Of a stretch of DNA of 64,000 nt, positions 24,073 through 33,652 are shown piece after piece; positions within the stretch are counted from its first letter, which is position 1; each line of letters starts with the position of its first letter. The DNA is from Adlercreutzia shanghongiae (lineage in GTDB: Bacteria; Actinomycetota; Coriobacteriia; Coriobacteriales; Eggerthellaceae): the NCBI RefSeq assembly GCF_035830635.1, contig NZ_JAYMFI010000001.1:310001-374000 (forward strand), in the 5' to 3' direction. The notes under the pieces are model-generated. The model saw nothing but the letters and a program-made list of their open reading frames with translations, was not told where the DNA came from and ran no database searches. Position numbers and translations under genes: made by a program.

Positions 24073-25011
24073 GTGATTATCGGAATTACAACGACGCTCA
24101 ACGAGGCCGACGGCTTCCAGCGCGTGAACGTGGAGTACATCAACCGCGTCGCCGCCACGGGGGCGGTGCCTGTGCTGCTCACGCCTATCGAGGGCGGGGC
24201 CGATGCGAACCGCGAACACGCCCGCCGCGTCATCGACATGCTCGATGGACTCGTCATCTCCGGCGGCGGCGATATCCACCCGCGCTACTACGTGCCCGCC
24301 CCCAACGCCAACCGCGACGAGATGGGCATCGATGATCTTGAGGGCCTGAGCTGCGGCTGCTCATCTCGCTGCCGCTCCACCGGCGCCGAGGTGCCCTTCT
24401 GCGGACACTACGTGTCCGACCGCACCTTCCAAGAAGCGATGGACGGCACCTCGTCGGTGGAGGTGGTGGAGTCCCTGGATGGCCGCGATGTGCTGCCCGC
24501 CACGGGCCGTCCACCCATCCCCTGCCTGGACGGCCTGCTCGCTGTCTGCGAGGACCGCGACGGCTTCGAGCTGGAGCTTGCCCGCCTCGCCCACGAGCGC
24601 AACCTGCCCACACTGGGCATCTGCCGCGGCATGCAGGTGATGAACGTCACTTTGGGCGGCAGCCTCTACCGCGACCTGTACAACTGCGGCGTCACCGAAA
24701 AGCGCCACCGCCAGCAGCCGCCCTACTACGGACTCACCCACCAGGTGACCATCGCCCAGGGCAGCCTGCTTGAATCGGTCGTGGGCGCCACCGGGGCCTT
24801 CGATGTGAACTCCATGCACCACCAGGGAATCGACCACGTGGCTCCCTGCCTCCTTGTGGCCGCCCGCTCCGACGACCGTGTGGTTGAGGCCGTGGAAGAT
24901 CCCGCCAAGCCCTTCTTCTTGGGCGTGCAATGGCACCCGGAATACCTCGACCGCCATTGCGGCCTGTTCAATGCCCTGGCCGCGGCATCCCGCGCCAAAG
25001 CCGAGGCCTAG
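24073..25011 (+). CDS. Class I glutamine amidotransferase-like hydrolase (PuuD/peptidase C26 family)
   Basis: About 312 residues. The catalytic cysteine is in LGICRGMQVMN and the His/Glu pair in GVQWHPEYLD, as in gamma-glutamyl-GABA hydrolases. VISGGGDIHPRYY is the family glycine-rich loop. The region after it is unusual: a cysteine-rich insertion (CGCSSRCRSTG, later CGHY) of roughly 60 residues before the core resumes. GTG 24073 is chosen with AAGAAGGA nine bases upstream; ATG 24043 is an alternative. It probably hydrolyses a gamma-glutamyl amide. It precedes sfsA by eight bases. Confidence 0.87.
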   Translation: MIIGITTTLNEADGFQRVNVEYINRVAATGAVPVLLTPIEGGADANREHARRVIDMLDGLVISGGGDIHPRYYVPAPNANRDEMGIDDLEGLSCGCSSRCRSTGAEVPFCGHYVSDRTFQEAMDGTSSVEVVESLDGRDVLPATGRPPIPCLDGLLAVCEDRDGFELELARLAHERNLPTLGICRGMQVMNVTLGGSLYRDLYNCGVTEKRHRQQPPYYGLTHQVTIAQGSLLESVVGATGAFDVNSMHHQGIDHVAPCLLVAARSDDRVVEAVEDPAKPFFLGVQWHPEYLDRHCGLFNALAAASRAKAEA

Positions 25012-25019
25012 CGCCCGCC

Positions 25020-25781
25020 ATGAGCGTCCTCGCCGTCGACGTCCCGCCGCTGCGCTTCCCCGAGCCATTGCGCGAGGGCGTCATTCTCACGCGACCAAAC
25101 CGCTTCATCATGGACGTGGATTTCGGCGGCGGCGAGGTAGTGCGCTGCCATTGTCCGGCAGTGTCGCGCATCGGCGGTCTCGATTTGACCGGCCGCCCCT
25201 GCCTGGTGTCCGACTCGCACAACTCCAAGCGCAAGATGCCGCTGACCGTGGAGGCCTATTCCCTGCAGCAGCCCCATGATGCGGCCAAGCAGTGGATCGG
25301 CATCAACCAGAACGCCTCGAACCGCTACGTGGAGCACTACCTGCGCGAAGGCGCCTTTGCGGCCATCACCGGGCCTGTTGCCAGCGTGCGCCGCGAGGTA
25401 CCCCTGGGTTCGTCGCGCCTCGATTTCCTCGTGAACGACGATTTGTACCTGGAAGTGAAGACGCCCCTCGTGCAGATGCAGACCGAGATTCCCGCCTACG
25501 TGCCGCGCCTGCCCGAGGTTCCCTTCAGCTCCACCGAGCGCGCCATGCGCCACCTGCGCGAGTTGGCCGCCTCGCTGGCAAACCACGAGCGGGCCGTCAT
25601 CCTGTACTGCCTCTACTACGACAACTTCGGCTTCCGCTACTACCACGGCACCACCTACGAGGAAGTGCTCGCCACCGTGGACGCCTGCCGCGCCGCCGGC
25701 GTGGAGCTATGGCAGGCCGACTTCGAAGTCACGCCCGAAGGCGTGGCCCTCAAGCGCTATTACGAGTTGGAAAGGTGGTAG
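25020..25781 (+). CDS. sfsA: SfsA-family DNA-binding/nuclease-like protein
   Basis: A 253-residue SfsA protein. Hallmarks are ILTRPNRFIMDVDF (N-terminal OB-like part), VSDSHNSKRKMPLT, IGINQNASNRYVEHYLREG and LYLEVKTPLV, the last fitting the nuclease-like D-E-K core. SfsA was first known as a sugar-fermentation stimulator in E. coli; its biochemical role is still unclear. It starts eight bases after the amidotransferase and is probably co-transcribed with it. Convergent with nhaC. Confidence 0.9.
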   Translation: MSVLAVDVPPLRFPEPLREGVILTRPNRFIMDVDFGGGEVVRCHCPAVSRIGGLDLTGRPCLVSDSHNSKRKMPLTVEAYSLQQPHDAAKQWIGINQNASNRYVEHYLREGAFAAITGPVASVRREVPLGSSRLDFLVNDDLYLEVKTPLVQMQTEIPAYVPRLPEVPFSSTERAMRHLRELAASLANHERAVILYCLYYDNFGFRYYHGTTYEEVLATVDACRAAGVELWQADFEVTPEGVALKRYYELERW

Positions 25782-25803
25782 GCGCCGCCAAGCCCCCTCC
25801 CCC

Positions 25804-25834
25804 ATAAAAAAGCGGCGAGCCCAGCCCGCCGCTT
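25804..25834 (-). terminator. Rho-independent terminator of the nhaC-like gene
   Basis: Perfect stem AAGCGGCG (25810-25817) and CGCCGCTT (25827-25834). On the minus strand it is followed by a run of six T and then ATGGGG, 25 bases past the antiporter stop. It may also slow plus-strand transcripts from sfsA. Confidence 0.85.
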
Positions 25835-25858
25835 CCGCGCATCTTTGTTATCGGGCTC

Positions 25859-27214
25859 CTACGCCTCTTCCGCCTCTGCGGCCGTGTGGTTGGGCACATA
25901 GCCGCGGTTGTCGGGCACGAGGAAGATGAACACGAGCGAGCTGGCCAGCAGCAAGAACGGATAGAACAAAAACGGCATGATTTGGAACGCCGAAATCTCA
26001 AAACCGAGCTCGGTGCAGGCGGAAATGGCCACGAGCATTTGAGCGCCATAGGGAATGACTCCCTGGAAGACGCAGGAGAACGTGTCCAGAAGAGACGCCG
26101 TCTTGCGGCGGGAGATGTCGTAGGTCTCGGCCATCTCATGGGCGATGGGGTTGGCCATGACGATGGCCACGGTGTTGTTGGCCGTGGCGATGTCCATGGC
26201 GCCCACGAGAAGCCCCATGCCCAGCATGCCGCCCTTGCGGCCGCGGAAGGCGCGCTTGATGCCGTTCAAGAGCGCCACGAAGCCGCCGTTCTCACGGATG
26301 AGCGCGCAGATGGCGCTCACCAGCACAGCCACCATGGTGGTCTCGAACATGCCGGACGCGCCCGTGCCCATGTTGCCGAGCAGGTCGGTGGCGGCCACGG
26401 CCCCCTCGGCCACCACGATGATGGAGCCGGAGATGATGCCGAGCAGTAGCACGACGAACACGTTGATGCCCACGATACCGCCCACGAGCACAATGAGGTA
26501 CGGGATGAGCTCGAGCAGGTTGTAGTCGTTTTGCACCGTGCCGGAGATGTCGGTGCCGAAGGACAGCACGAGGATGATCACCAGCGTCACAATGGCCGCG
26601 GGCAGGGCGATCTTGAAGTTCTCGCGGAACTTGTCCTTCATCTGGCACCCCTGGCCTTGACAGGCGGCAATGGTGGTGTCGGAGATGAACGACAGGTTGT
26701 CGCCGAACATGGCGCCGCCCATGACCGAGGCCACGCACAGCGGCATGGAGAAGCCCGAGGCCGCGGACACCGCCACGGCAATGGGCGTGATGAGCGTGAT
26801 AGTGCCCACCGAGGTGCCCATGGAAAGGGACACAAAACAGCTCACCGCGAAGAGCACGGCCACCGAGTACTCGGCCGGGATAACCGACAACATGAGATAG
26901 GCCACCGATTCCGCCGAGTCGCGCCCCACAGTGCCGACGAACACGCCGGCCGCCATGAAGATGAGAATCATGGTGACGATGGTCTTGTCGCCAATGCCGC
27001 GCCCCATAATCACGAGCTTGTCATCGAAGGGCAGTTTGCGGTTCTGAAAGCACGCCACCAGAAGCGCAATGAGGAAGATGACCACGATAGGGATGTTGTA
27101 GAACCCCATGGAGATGCCCATGCCGTACTCGAACATGATGCCGAGCCCCAGATAGAGCACAAGAAACACGCCGATGGGCAAAAGCGCCGCCACATTTCCC
27201 TTTTTATCCGCCAT
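25859..27214 (-). CDS. NhaC-family Na+/H+ antiporter
   Basis: A 451-residue membrane protein with about eleven to twelve segments. The NhaC signature SLSMGTSVGTITLITPIAVA and MFGDNLSFISDTTIAA are clear, as is ATANNTVAIVMANPIAHEMA. Family members exchange Na+ for H+, and some relatives exchange organic ions, so the substrate is not certain. It stands alone, with its own terminator at 25804. Confidence 0.9.
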   Translation of the reverse strand: MADKKGNVAALLPIGVFLVLYLGLGIMFEYGMGISMGFYNIPIVVIFLIALLVACFQNRKLPFDDKLVIMGRGIGDKTIVTMILIFMAAGVFVGTVGRDSAESVAYLMLSVIPAEYSVAVLFAVSCFVSLSMGTSVGTITLITPIAVAVSAASGFSMPLCVASVMGGAMFGDNLSFISDTTIAACQGQGCQMKDKFRENFKIALPAAIVTLVIILVLSFGTDISGTVQNDYNLLELIPYLIVLVGGIVGINVFVVLLLGIISGSIIVVAEGAVAATDLLGNMGTGASGMFETTMVAVLVSAICALIRENGGFVALLNGIKRAFRGRKGGMLGMGLLVGAMDIATANNTVAIVMANPIAHEMAETYDISRRKTASLLDTFSCVFQGVIPYGAQMLVAISACTELGFEISAFQIMPFLFYPFLLLASSLVFIFLVPDNRGYVPNHTAAEAEEA

Positions 27215-27315
27215 AACGTCCCAAACTCCTTCGTTGTTTTCGAAAACCGCCCAAAGGCGAAACGCTAGTATATCAGTGTTTTGGAAGGCCGCGCCCGGTG
27301 CCGCCCCGCCTTCTC

Positions 27316-27321
27316 TATAAT
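27316..27321 (+). promoter_or_regulatory. -10 promoter element for the helicase gene
   Basis: TATAAT lies 30 bases before the helicase ATG at 27351. No convincing -35 element was found at the usual spacing. Confidence 0.4.
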
Positions 27322-27350
27322 GGGCTTAAGACACCAACGATAGGAACGCC

Positions 27351-30005
27351 ATGGAACCTGCCACCGCGCCCGCAACGGAAACCTACGAGCTGCCCGAGGA
27401 CTTCGGGGAGCCTGCCAACGCAACAGACGACGGCTTCGGCGCCGCGCCCGACGACCCCTTCGCCCCCGGCTCGCTCGGCTGGCGCCTTCCCTGGGCCGAG
27501 ACCGGCGAGGGAGAGCTGCTCACGCCCTCAGAAGCGCTAGAAGTGTTTTTGGAATGGGTGGACTCGCGCGGACTCGAACTGTGGCCCCACCAGGAAGACG
27601 CCCTGATGGATCTGGCCGTGGGCGACTCGGTCATCCTGGGCACGCCGACCGGCTCGGGCAAGTCCATGGTGGCGCTGGGCCTGTGCTTCATGGCCGTGGC
27701 CACGGGACGTACCGCCTACTACACCGCGCCCATCAAGGCGCTCGTGTCCGAGAAGTTCTTCGCCATGGTGGATGTACTCGGCCGCGATAACGTGGGCATG
27801 ATCACGGGAGATTCCACCATCAACACCGAGGCGCCGGTCATCTGTTGCACGGCGGAGATTCTCGCGAACCAGGCGTTGCGCGAGGGTCCCGCGTCGAAGG
27901 TGGCCTGCGTCATCATGGACGAGTTCCACTTCTACGCCGATCCCGACCGCGGCTGGGCTTGGCAGGTCCCGCTGCTCACGCTGCCCCGCGCCCAGTTTCT
28001 GCTCATGAGCGCCACGCTCGGCGACGTCACCGACATCGCAAGCGCCCTGGAAGAGCGCACCGGCCGCCCCGTCGATTGCGTCGCGCACGCCCCGCGCCCG
28101 GTGCCGCTTTCCTACGAGTACACCTTCGAGACCCTAGAGGCCACCGTCGAGCTGGGGCTGCGCGCCGACGAGGCGCCGATGTACATCGTGCACTTCTCCC
28201 AAGACGAGGCGCTGAAAAACGCCCGGTCCCTCGCCAGCTACGGCGTGTCGGACAAGGCCCAGCGCGAGGCCATCAAGGAGGCTATGAAGGGCACGAAGTT
28301 CACCACGCCCTTCGGAAAGATTTTGCAGCGCCTGCTCGCCTCAGGCGTGGGCGTGCATCACGCGGGCATGCTGCCGCGCTACCGCCTGCTGGTGGAGCGA
28401 TTGGCCCAGCAGGGGCTGCTGCCGGTCATCTGCGGCACCGATACGCTGGGCGTGGGCATCAACGTGCCCATCCATACCGTGGTGCTCACCCAGCTCACGA
28501 AGTTCGACGGCCAAAAGATGCGCCGTCTGCGCAGCCGCGAGTTCCATCAGATCGTGGGGCGCGCGGGCCGCGCCGGGTTCGACACCGAGGGCATGGTGAT
28601 CGCATTAGCCCCCGAGCACGAGATCGAGAACCACAAGGCCGTCTTGAAAGCCGGCGACGATCCGAAGAAGCTGCGGAAGATTAAGAAGAAGCAGCCGCCC
28701 GAGGGCTTCGTCAGCTGGAACAAGCAGACCTTCGAGCACCTCATCGAGAAGCCGCCCGAGAAGCTGACGCCCCGCATGCGCATCACGCACTCCATGGTGC
28801 TTTCCGTGGTATCGCGCGGAGGCGACGCCTGGAAGAACGTGCACGAGCTCATCGCCGACTCGGCCCAGACGCCTGAGGAGAAAGTCAAGCTGAACGCTCG
28901 GGCCGATGAGATTTTCGCGACGCTTCTGGAAGCGGGCGTGGTGGTGCGCGAAGAGGACGAAGCCGGCGAGCCGAGCTACGTGCTCACCGTGGATCTACCC
29001 GAGGACTTCGCGCTGGACCAGCCTCTTTCGCCGTTCTTGTTGGCGGCGCTGGACCTGCTGGATCCGGAAAGCGGCACCTACGCGCTGGACGTCATCTCGC
29101 TGGTGGAAGCAACGCTGGAAAACCCCGCAAAGGTGCTGCGGGCCCAAGAGCGCAAGGCCCGCGACGCGGCCATGGCCGCCATGAAGGCCGACGGCGTGGA
29201 GTACGAGGAGCGCTTGGAACGCCTCGCCGAAATCACCTACCCCAAGCCCTTGGAAGAGCTTCTCGCCCACGCCTTCGAGCTGTACTGCCAGGGCGTGCCG
29301 TGGGCGCGCGACTACGAGCTTCTGCCCAAGAGCGTGCTGCGCGACATGGTGGAGACGGCGAGCGACTTCAAGACCTACATCGGCCGCTACGGCATCGCGA
29401 AGTCGGAGGGGACGCTTCTGCGCTACCTGTCGGATGCCTTCCGCGTGCTCGTGCGCACCCTGCCGCCCGACACCCTGGACGTGCGCCTGCGCGACATCAT
29501 CGCCTGGCTCGGCTTCATGGTGCGCACCACCGACTCGTCGCTGGTGGACGCGTGGGAGAGCGCCGGCGAGCTGCCCGGGGCCGGCGCGCCCCCGCAGGCA
29601 CCCGACGCCGTGGTGGCCGACCGTCACGGCATGGAGGTCATGGTGAGAAACGCGCTGTTCGCCCGCGTGCGCCTGGCCGCGCTCGAGCGCACCCGCGAGC
29701 TGGGCAACCTGGACGAGGAATGGGGATACGGCGAGCGCCGCTGGGACGCGGCTTTGGACGACTACTTCGCCGAGCACAGCGAGATCCGCATCGACGGCGA
29801 TGCGCGCAGCGCCGCCTACCTGGTCATCGACGAGGGCCCGGAGCGGGAAGAGCACCTGTGGCATGTGCGCCAAATCTTCCTGGACGAGGACGGCGCCGGC
29901 GACTTCCGCATCGAGGCCGATGTGGATCTGGACGCCACCCAGGAAGAGGGCGAAGTCATCTTCAAGAACTACCGCGTCGGCTTCGTGGAGGACCTGGCGG
30001 AGTAG
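27351..30005 (+). CDS. Ski2-like DEAD/DEAH-box helicase (DUF3516)
   Basis: An 884-residue superfamily 2 helicase. Walker A GTPTGSGKS, DEAH-type box MDEFHFY, motif III LMSATLGD and motif VI QIVGRAGRAGFD are all intact, together with GVHHAGMLPRYR. The C-terminal half (from about residue 470) is the DUF3516 region found in actinobacterial Ski2-like proteins, thought to act on RNA. ATG 27351 follows AGGAAC. Monocistronic; the next intact gene lies beyond two pseudogenes. Confidence 0.93.
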   Translation: MEPATAPATETYELPEDFGEPANATDDGFGAAPDDPFAPGSLGWRLPWAETGEGELLTPSEALEVFLEWVDSRGLELWPHQEDALMDLAVGDSVILGTPTGSGKSMVALGLCFMAVATGRTAYYTAPIKALVSEKFFAMVDVLGRDNVGMITGDSTINTEAPVICCTAEILANQALREGPASKVACVIMDEFHFYADPDRGWAWQVPLLTLPRAQFLLMSATLGDVTDIASALEERTGRPVDCVAHAPRPVPLSYEYTFETLEATVELGLRADEAPMYIVHFSQDEALKNARSLASYGVSDKAQREAIKEAMKGTKFTTPFGKILQRLLASGVGVHHAGMLPRYRLLVERLAQQGLLPVICGTDTLGVGINVPIHTVVLTQLTKFDGQKMRRLRSREFHQIVGRAGRAGFDTEGMVIALAPEHEIENHKAVLKAGDDPKKLRKIKKKQPPEGFVSWNKQTFEHLIEKPPEKLTPRMRITHSMVLSVVSRGGDAWKNVHELIADSAQTPEEKVKLNARADEIFATLLEAGVVVREEDEAGEPSYVLTVDLPEDFALDQPLSPFLLAALDLLDPESGTYALDVISLVEATLENPAKVLRAQERKARDAAMAAMKADGVEYEERLERLAEITYPKPLEELLAHAFELYCQGVPWARDYELLPKSVLRDMVETASDFKTYIGRYGIAKSEGTLLRYLSDAFRVLVRTLPPDTLDVRLRDIIAWLGFMVRTTDSSLVDAWESAGELPGAGAPPQAPDAVVADRHGMEVMVRNALFARVRLAALERTRELGNLDEEWGYGERRWDAALDDYFAEHSEIRIDGDARSAAYLVIDEGPEREEHLWHVRQIFLDEDGAGDFRIEADVDLDATQEEGEVIFKNYRVGFVEDLAE

Positions 30006-30135
30006 AACTTGGGAGTCCTCGCCTTCACGAGTCGGGCCTGGCACTGGCGGAGAAAGAGGTCGGCGCAGCCTGTCCCCCAGCGAAACGGGCGTGACAGCGA
30101 TGGCGAAAACCGAGCATCGCAGGGAGGGCACCTGC

Positions 30136-31275
30136 CACAGGCAGAACGACATGTAGAGGGGTAGCTGCACGCGATCACTCTCTTTGGAGAAAGGCCGGGG
30201 GCTTAAGATGTACTCAGTTCTCACTTTTTTGCCATACTTCGCCTTGAACTTGTCAAGCGACCGGGTGCTGAAGCGATTCGACGATTTCACCTCAAGAGGG
30301 CTGATTCGCGGCTTCAAGCCGGCGTTGACGTACTCGCGGACGATGAGGAAATCGATCTCCATGGTATCGGCGGCCGACGTATCGTCGCGACGGGAATGGA
30401 AGCGCAACTTGTATCCATTGGCACTCAACTGCTGGGCCACGACGTTCTCGACGAGCATGCCTTCGTTGATATTGAGCTTATCGGACAGTATATGCCGGTA
30501 CAGGTTGTCCCTCGTCTCTTTCCTATCGCCAAAAGCAAGCGTCGAGAGCAGTCCCGTGTCGCCGAGGTAGCACTTGAAGTTTGACTCCTCCGCCGACAGA
30601 TCGAGCCCGACTTGGGGGTCAGTCACGTTAACGCATAGGTTCACCATGCGCGCATCGGCGAGCCAGAAGAAAGCACCGGCATACTCGCGATAGCGGGCAT
30701 CGGGCGAGGCCGAGGAAAGCGTGAACTTCTTCTCGTGCTTGGCGAGTTGCCCGGGAATGGCATAAAAATGGCGGTGGCCCGGGAAGCATCGCTTCCCCCG
30801 AACTTCATGATGTCTTCGCGATAGAGGCCGAGAATACGACGTTTTACGCGATCCACCTGGGCGAAGTCACTCGTCTCAAGATAAGCGGAAATCGATTGGG
30901 GCATACCTCCTACGAGCATGTACTCGCGCCACAGCTGACCCGCCTTCCGATGCAGCGGATCGGGAAGCGGATGCCCGGATTGGAAGCACCCAACAATCAG
31001 ATCGGCCAAGGCGGCGTTGCCCGTGGCCCAAAGGAACCCCTCGAAGTCGAGCGGACCAAGCTCGACCTTGTCCTCCTCTGAGGGAATGATGATATCCTCG
31101 ACATTCTTCTTGATGGAGATGAGAGAGCCCGTCTCCATGTAATCGAAACGGCCATCGGCCACGAGCTGCTTGATATAGCTGCGAGCCACGGGGAAGCGCT
31201 GCACCTCATCGAAGATTCCCCGTTGCCCTTTTTCCAATCCAAAAGCGCCTCGTAGGCTTTCCGTTTGAAAAGCAT
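30136..31275 (-). pseudogene. Decayed AAA_14/DUF4143 ATPase gene
   Basis: Fragments in two frames together spell a DUF4143 ATPase. It begins MLFKRKAYEALLDWKK at 31275, then jumps directly to IFDEVQRFPVARSY in another frame, so roughly 75 residues including Walker A are deleted. A second shift lies in a T-run near 30764: one extra T would restore YAIPGQLAKHEKK, joining it to the last fragment (YLGDTGLLSTLAFGDRKETR). The end LPLYMSFCL lacks a stop codon and runs antisense into the helicase gene. Not functional. Unlike the intact ATPases, no clear repeat pair precedes it. Confidence 0.88.
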
Positions 31276-31377
31276 GCTCTAACTCCTCGTTTTCAGATGG
31301 TCATTACGAAATGGGAAGTATGAAACTATCTAATTCTCACGAAACGAAAAGCAAGAAAAGGACTGGATGATTGCCAT

Positions 31378-31601
31378 CTGTTCGGCGGACATTTGCTGTG
31401 CACGCTCGACGGCCTGCAAATCGACCCGGACATGCGCGTGCTGAACGCGGCCAACGAGCCCATCGAGGGCTGTACGCCGCCGGCAATTGCTCGGGCAGCT
31501 TCTACGCGGCCACCTACCCGGAGCTCTACATCAGCAACGCCATGGGACGAACCCTCACCTTCGCCCGCCACGCCATCCTGCACATCAAGGACAACCTGTA
31601 G
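31378..31601 (+). pseudogene. C-terminal remnant of a Tat-type flavoprotein gene
   Basis: The sequence encodes LFGGHLLCTLDGLQID and, after a one-base deletion near 31472 (GGCTG for GGCCTG), YAAGNCSGSFYAATYPELYI and TFARHAILHIKDNL-stop. It aligns closely with the last 72 residues of the intact flavoprotein at 33653-35401 (FGGHVLCTIDGLKID...HIKDNL). The N-terminal 500 residues are missing. It abuts the decayed ATPase, so this spot has suffered repeated deletion. Confidence 0.88.
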
Positions 31602-31639
31602 ATTCTCCGCACCACATCAACTCCCTCCCATTCCCGAAA

Positions 31640-31676
31640 GCATCGCCCGAGCCTTCTCTCCCAGCTCGGGCGATGC
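31640..31676. terminator. Strong hairpin after the flavoprotein remnant
   Basis: GCATCGCCCGAGC (31640-31652) and GCTCGGGCGATGC (31664-31676) are perfect 13-base complements with an 11-base loop. There is no T-run, but a similar strong stem follows the intact homologue (35425-35460). It probably terminated the lost flavoprotein gene and may now serve the convergent LuxR transcript. Confidence 0.55.
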
Positions 31677-31890
31677 CGGCGTTTAGCCCAACCCACTTTC
31701 TGCTTGCAAAACGACGGTTAGCGTAGTCCTGGGGGTGCGGATTGCGGCAGCACTCAGAAGTTTTCCCAGGTCAGCAATTTCAGCACCGCGTAAACCTTGT
31801 GCAGAAACTACGCTACCCGTCATTTCTAAAGCAATTCGGAGGCATCGAGTTCGCAGGCGACGCCCGTGCCCTTAATGCCGTCGGCCCGTC

Positions 31891-33396
31891 TCAGCCCTCG
31901 GCTCCATCGGCGCCCGCCTCATCGGCATAGCGCTCGAACAGGACCAGCATCTCCTCGAAATTGTGCACACCGCACTTCTGGTAGATGTGGTACTTATGGG
32001 TCTTCACCGTCTCGTGGGAAATGAACAGCTGCTTACCGATGGCCGCCGCGGAAAGCCCCGTTACCAGCAACGGAAGGACCTCCCCCTCCTTCGGCGACAA
32101 GACGAAATCGGCGGCCATGGCCGCGCACGCCTCGGCGCGCAACTCGGCGAAGGAGCGCGGCGACCCATCGCTGTTCCGTCCCTCGGCGACGGAGAATGCG
32201 TCGCGGACAGCCGGAGCCGGAAGCGCCTGCTCCCTTTGGAAGTAGAACACCAGGTACATGAGGTAAGCGAGCGCGGCGCAAGGAGCCGCCAGCCGATAGA
32301 CCGCAGGCGATACAAGATGCGCCACGAGCATTCCCGCGCAGAATACCGCGAGCAACGCCACAAGGCCGACGACGGGCAATGCCGACGAGCCGGAGAACCG
32401 GCGCTCCGAGAGGTAGAGCATGTCGATCCAGAGCAGCGCCAAAAACAGCAGGTTCGAGCACGCCACAACGGCATAGACTACCGAGAACGGCGCCGCGTGC
32501 AGCACGATCGACACGAGCACGCCCAGTGCGCAGGGAACCGTCATGAACAAGATAACTTCGCCCGCCTGCTCTTCCGAGCGAGCATTCCATCGCCAAGCCA
32601 GAACCGCGAGAAAGCCCACCGCAGCCATGGCGCCCACCGTGAACGGAGTCAGCGAGCGCACCGCCTCCTCCACGGAAGGATCGGCCAAGGCCGTACCGAG
32701 GCTCAGAGAACAGATAAGCCCCGCCGGAGCTGCGGGCAGGGCGGCACGGGCGGCATCCAGCCAATCGCGCCCCGTACCCGGCGACGTCGCAGGGCAAGCG
32801 CCGTCGCCCTCTTCAGCAGAGGACGCAGACGGCGCGGCATTGTTCCGACCGCCTGCCAGCGCCGCCGCGGCCACCGCGCCCGAGAGCATCACGATAACCG
32901 CGAGCACAACAGTGCCGTCCGCATCGGTTGCCGACACCATGTAGCCCCCGTGCACGAGAAGCGAGGATGCCCCAAGGCTCACAATGGTGCTGAGGGCGTA
33001 ATCCCCCAAGGTGGCCTCGCGACCGAGCGAGTGCCAGGCAAGGGTCGTGCGCAGCATGACGCCGCACGATGCCGCCAACACGGCGGCCACCACCACGGGA
33101 ACCCACAGCGAGCGCACGGACACGACCAACGCCGCGCTGGCGGCGGGCATTGCGATGCCCCAGAGCACCACAGAAGCAAACCGCGGATGCCGCGCAAGGC
33201 GACCGGAGAGAACGCACGCCACCGCAAATACCACAACCGCCGCAAGCGTTTGCAGCTCCATGGGGACAACGAGCTCCTCGCCCGACATATAGGGAGTGAG
33301 CATGCGCGGACGGAACAGGAGGGTCTGGACGAACGCCAGCGGACCCACGAGCATCAAGCTCGTCGATGCGAATTCCCTCGCCGCACGTATCGCCAT
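31891..33396 (-). CDS. Membrane-spanning LuxR-family regulator
   Basis: A 501-residue protein with an N-terminal domain of about ten to twelve hydrophobic segments (residues about 10-400) and a C-terminal LuxR helix-turn-helix (LSPKEGEVLPLLVTGLSAAA, then FISHETVKTHKYHIYQKCGV). This architecture, abundant in Eggerthellaceae, suggests membrane-anchored sensing of a small molecule with direct DNA binding. It is divergent from the flavoprotein at 33653, its likely target. The ribosome site is weak. Confidence 0.92.
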   Translation of the reverse strand: MAIRAAREFASTSLMLVGPLAFVQTLLFRPRMLTPYMSGEELVVPMELQTLAAVVVFAVACVLSGRLARHPRFASVVLWGIAMPAASAALVVSVRSLWVPVVVAAVLAASCGVMLRTTLAWHSLGREATLGDYALSTIVSLGASSLLVHGGYMVSATDADGTVVLAVIVMLSGAVAAAALAGGRNNAAPSASSAEEGDGACPATSPGTGRDWLDAARAALPAAPAGLICSLSLGTALADPSVEEAVRSLTPFTVGAMAAVGFLAVLAWRWNARSEEQAGEVILFMTVPCALGVLVSIVLHAAPFSVVYAVVACSNLLFLALLWIDMLYLSERRFSGSSALPVVGLVALLAVFCAGMLVAHLVSPAVYRLAAPCAALAYLMYLVFYFQREQALPAPAVRDAFSVAEGRNSDGSPRSFAELRAEACAAMAADFVLSPKEGEVLPLLVTGLSAAAIGKQLFISHETVKTHKYHIYQKCGVHNFEEMLVLFERYADEAGADGAEG

Positions 33397-33523
33397 GTTT
33401 CCCGCACCCTTCCGCCTGCAAGCACGCCGCGGCGCCCCGCTGCCTCCCTCGGTTCATTCTACCATGGCAGCTTGTCCGCACCTTTTCTTGCCCATGAGCC
33501 TGATCTGGACTTTTCTCAAAATA

Positions 33524-33563
33524 GCACTTTTTGGGGATAAGCAATGGCACCTATTCGGGGATG
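33524..33563. repeat. Direct repeat between LuxR and flavoprotein genes
   Basis: GCACTTTTTGGGGAT (from 33524) and GCACCTATTCGGGGAT (from 33547) are imperfect direct copies with a 23-base period, followed by GCAATGG and GCATGG. They lie in the 256-base divergent region and could be binding sites for the adjacent LuxR protein. Confidence 0.45.
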
Positions 33564-33652
33564 CATGGCGGACGCTGCGGCGCTAGCTTGGTCCATAGGC
33601 GCCGCACTTTCCCTCCGGCGCCTGCCATCCACGACAACAGGAAGGGGAGATC

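Noticed and set aside
28995..30647. A 550-codon frame joining an ATPase-like C-terminus to unrelated sequence
   Set aside because: Only its first 170 codons are real homology; it then runs antisense through the helicase because the pseudogene lost its stop.
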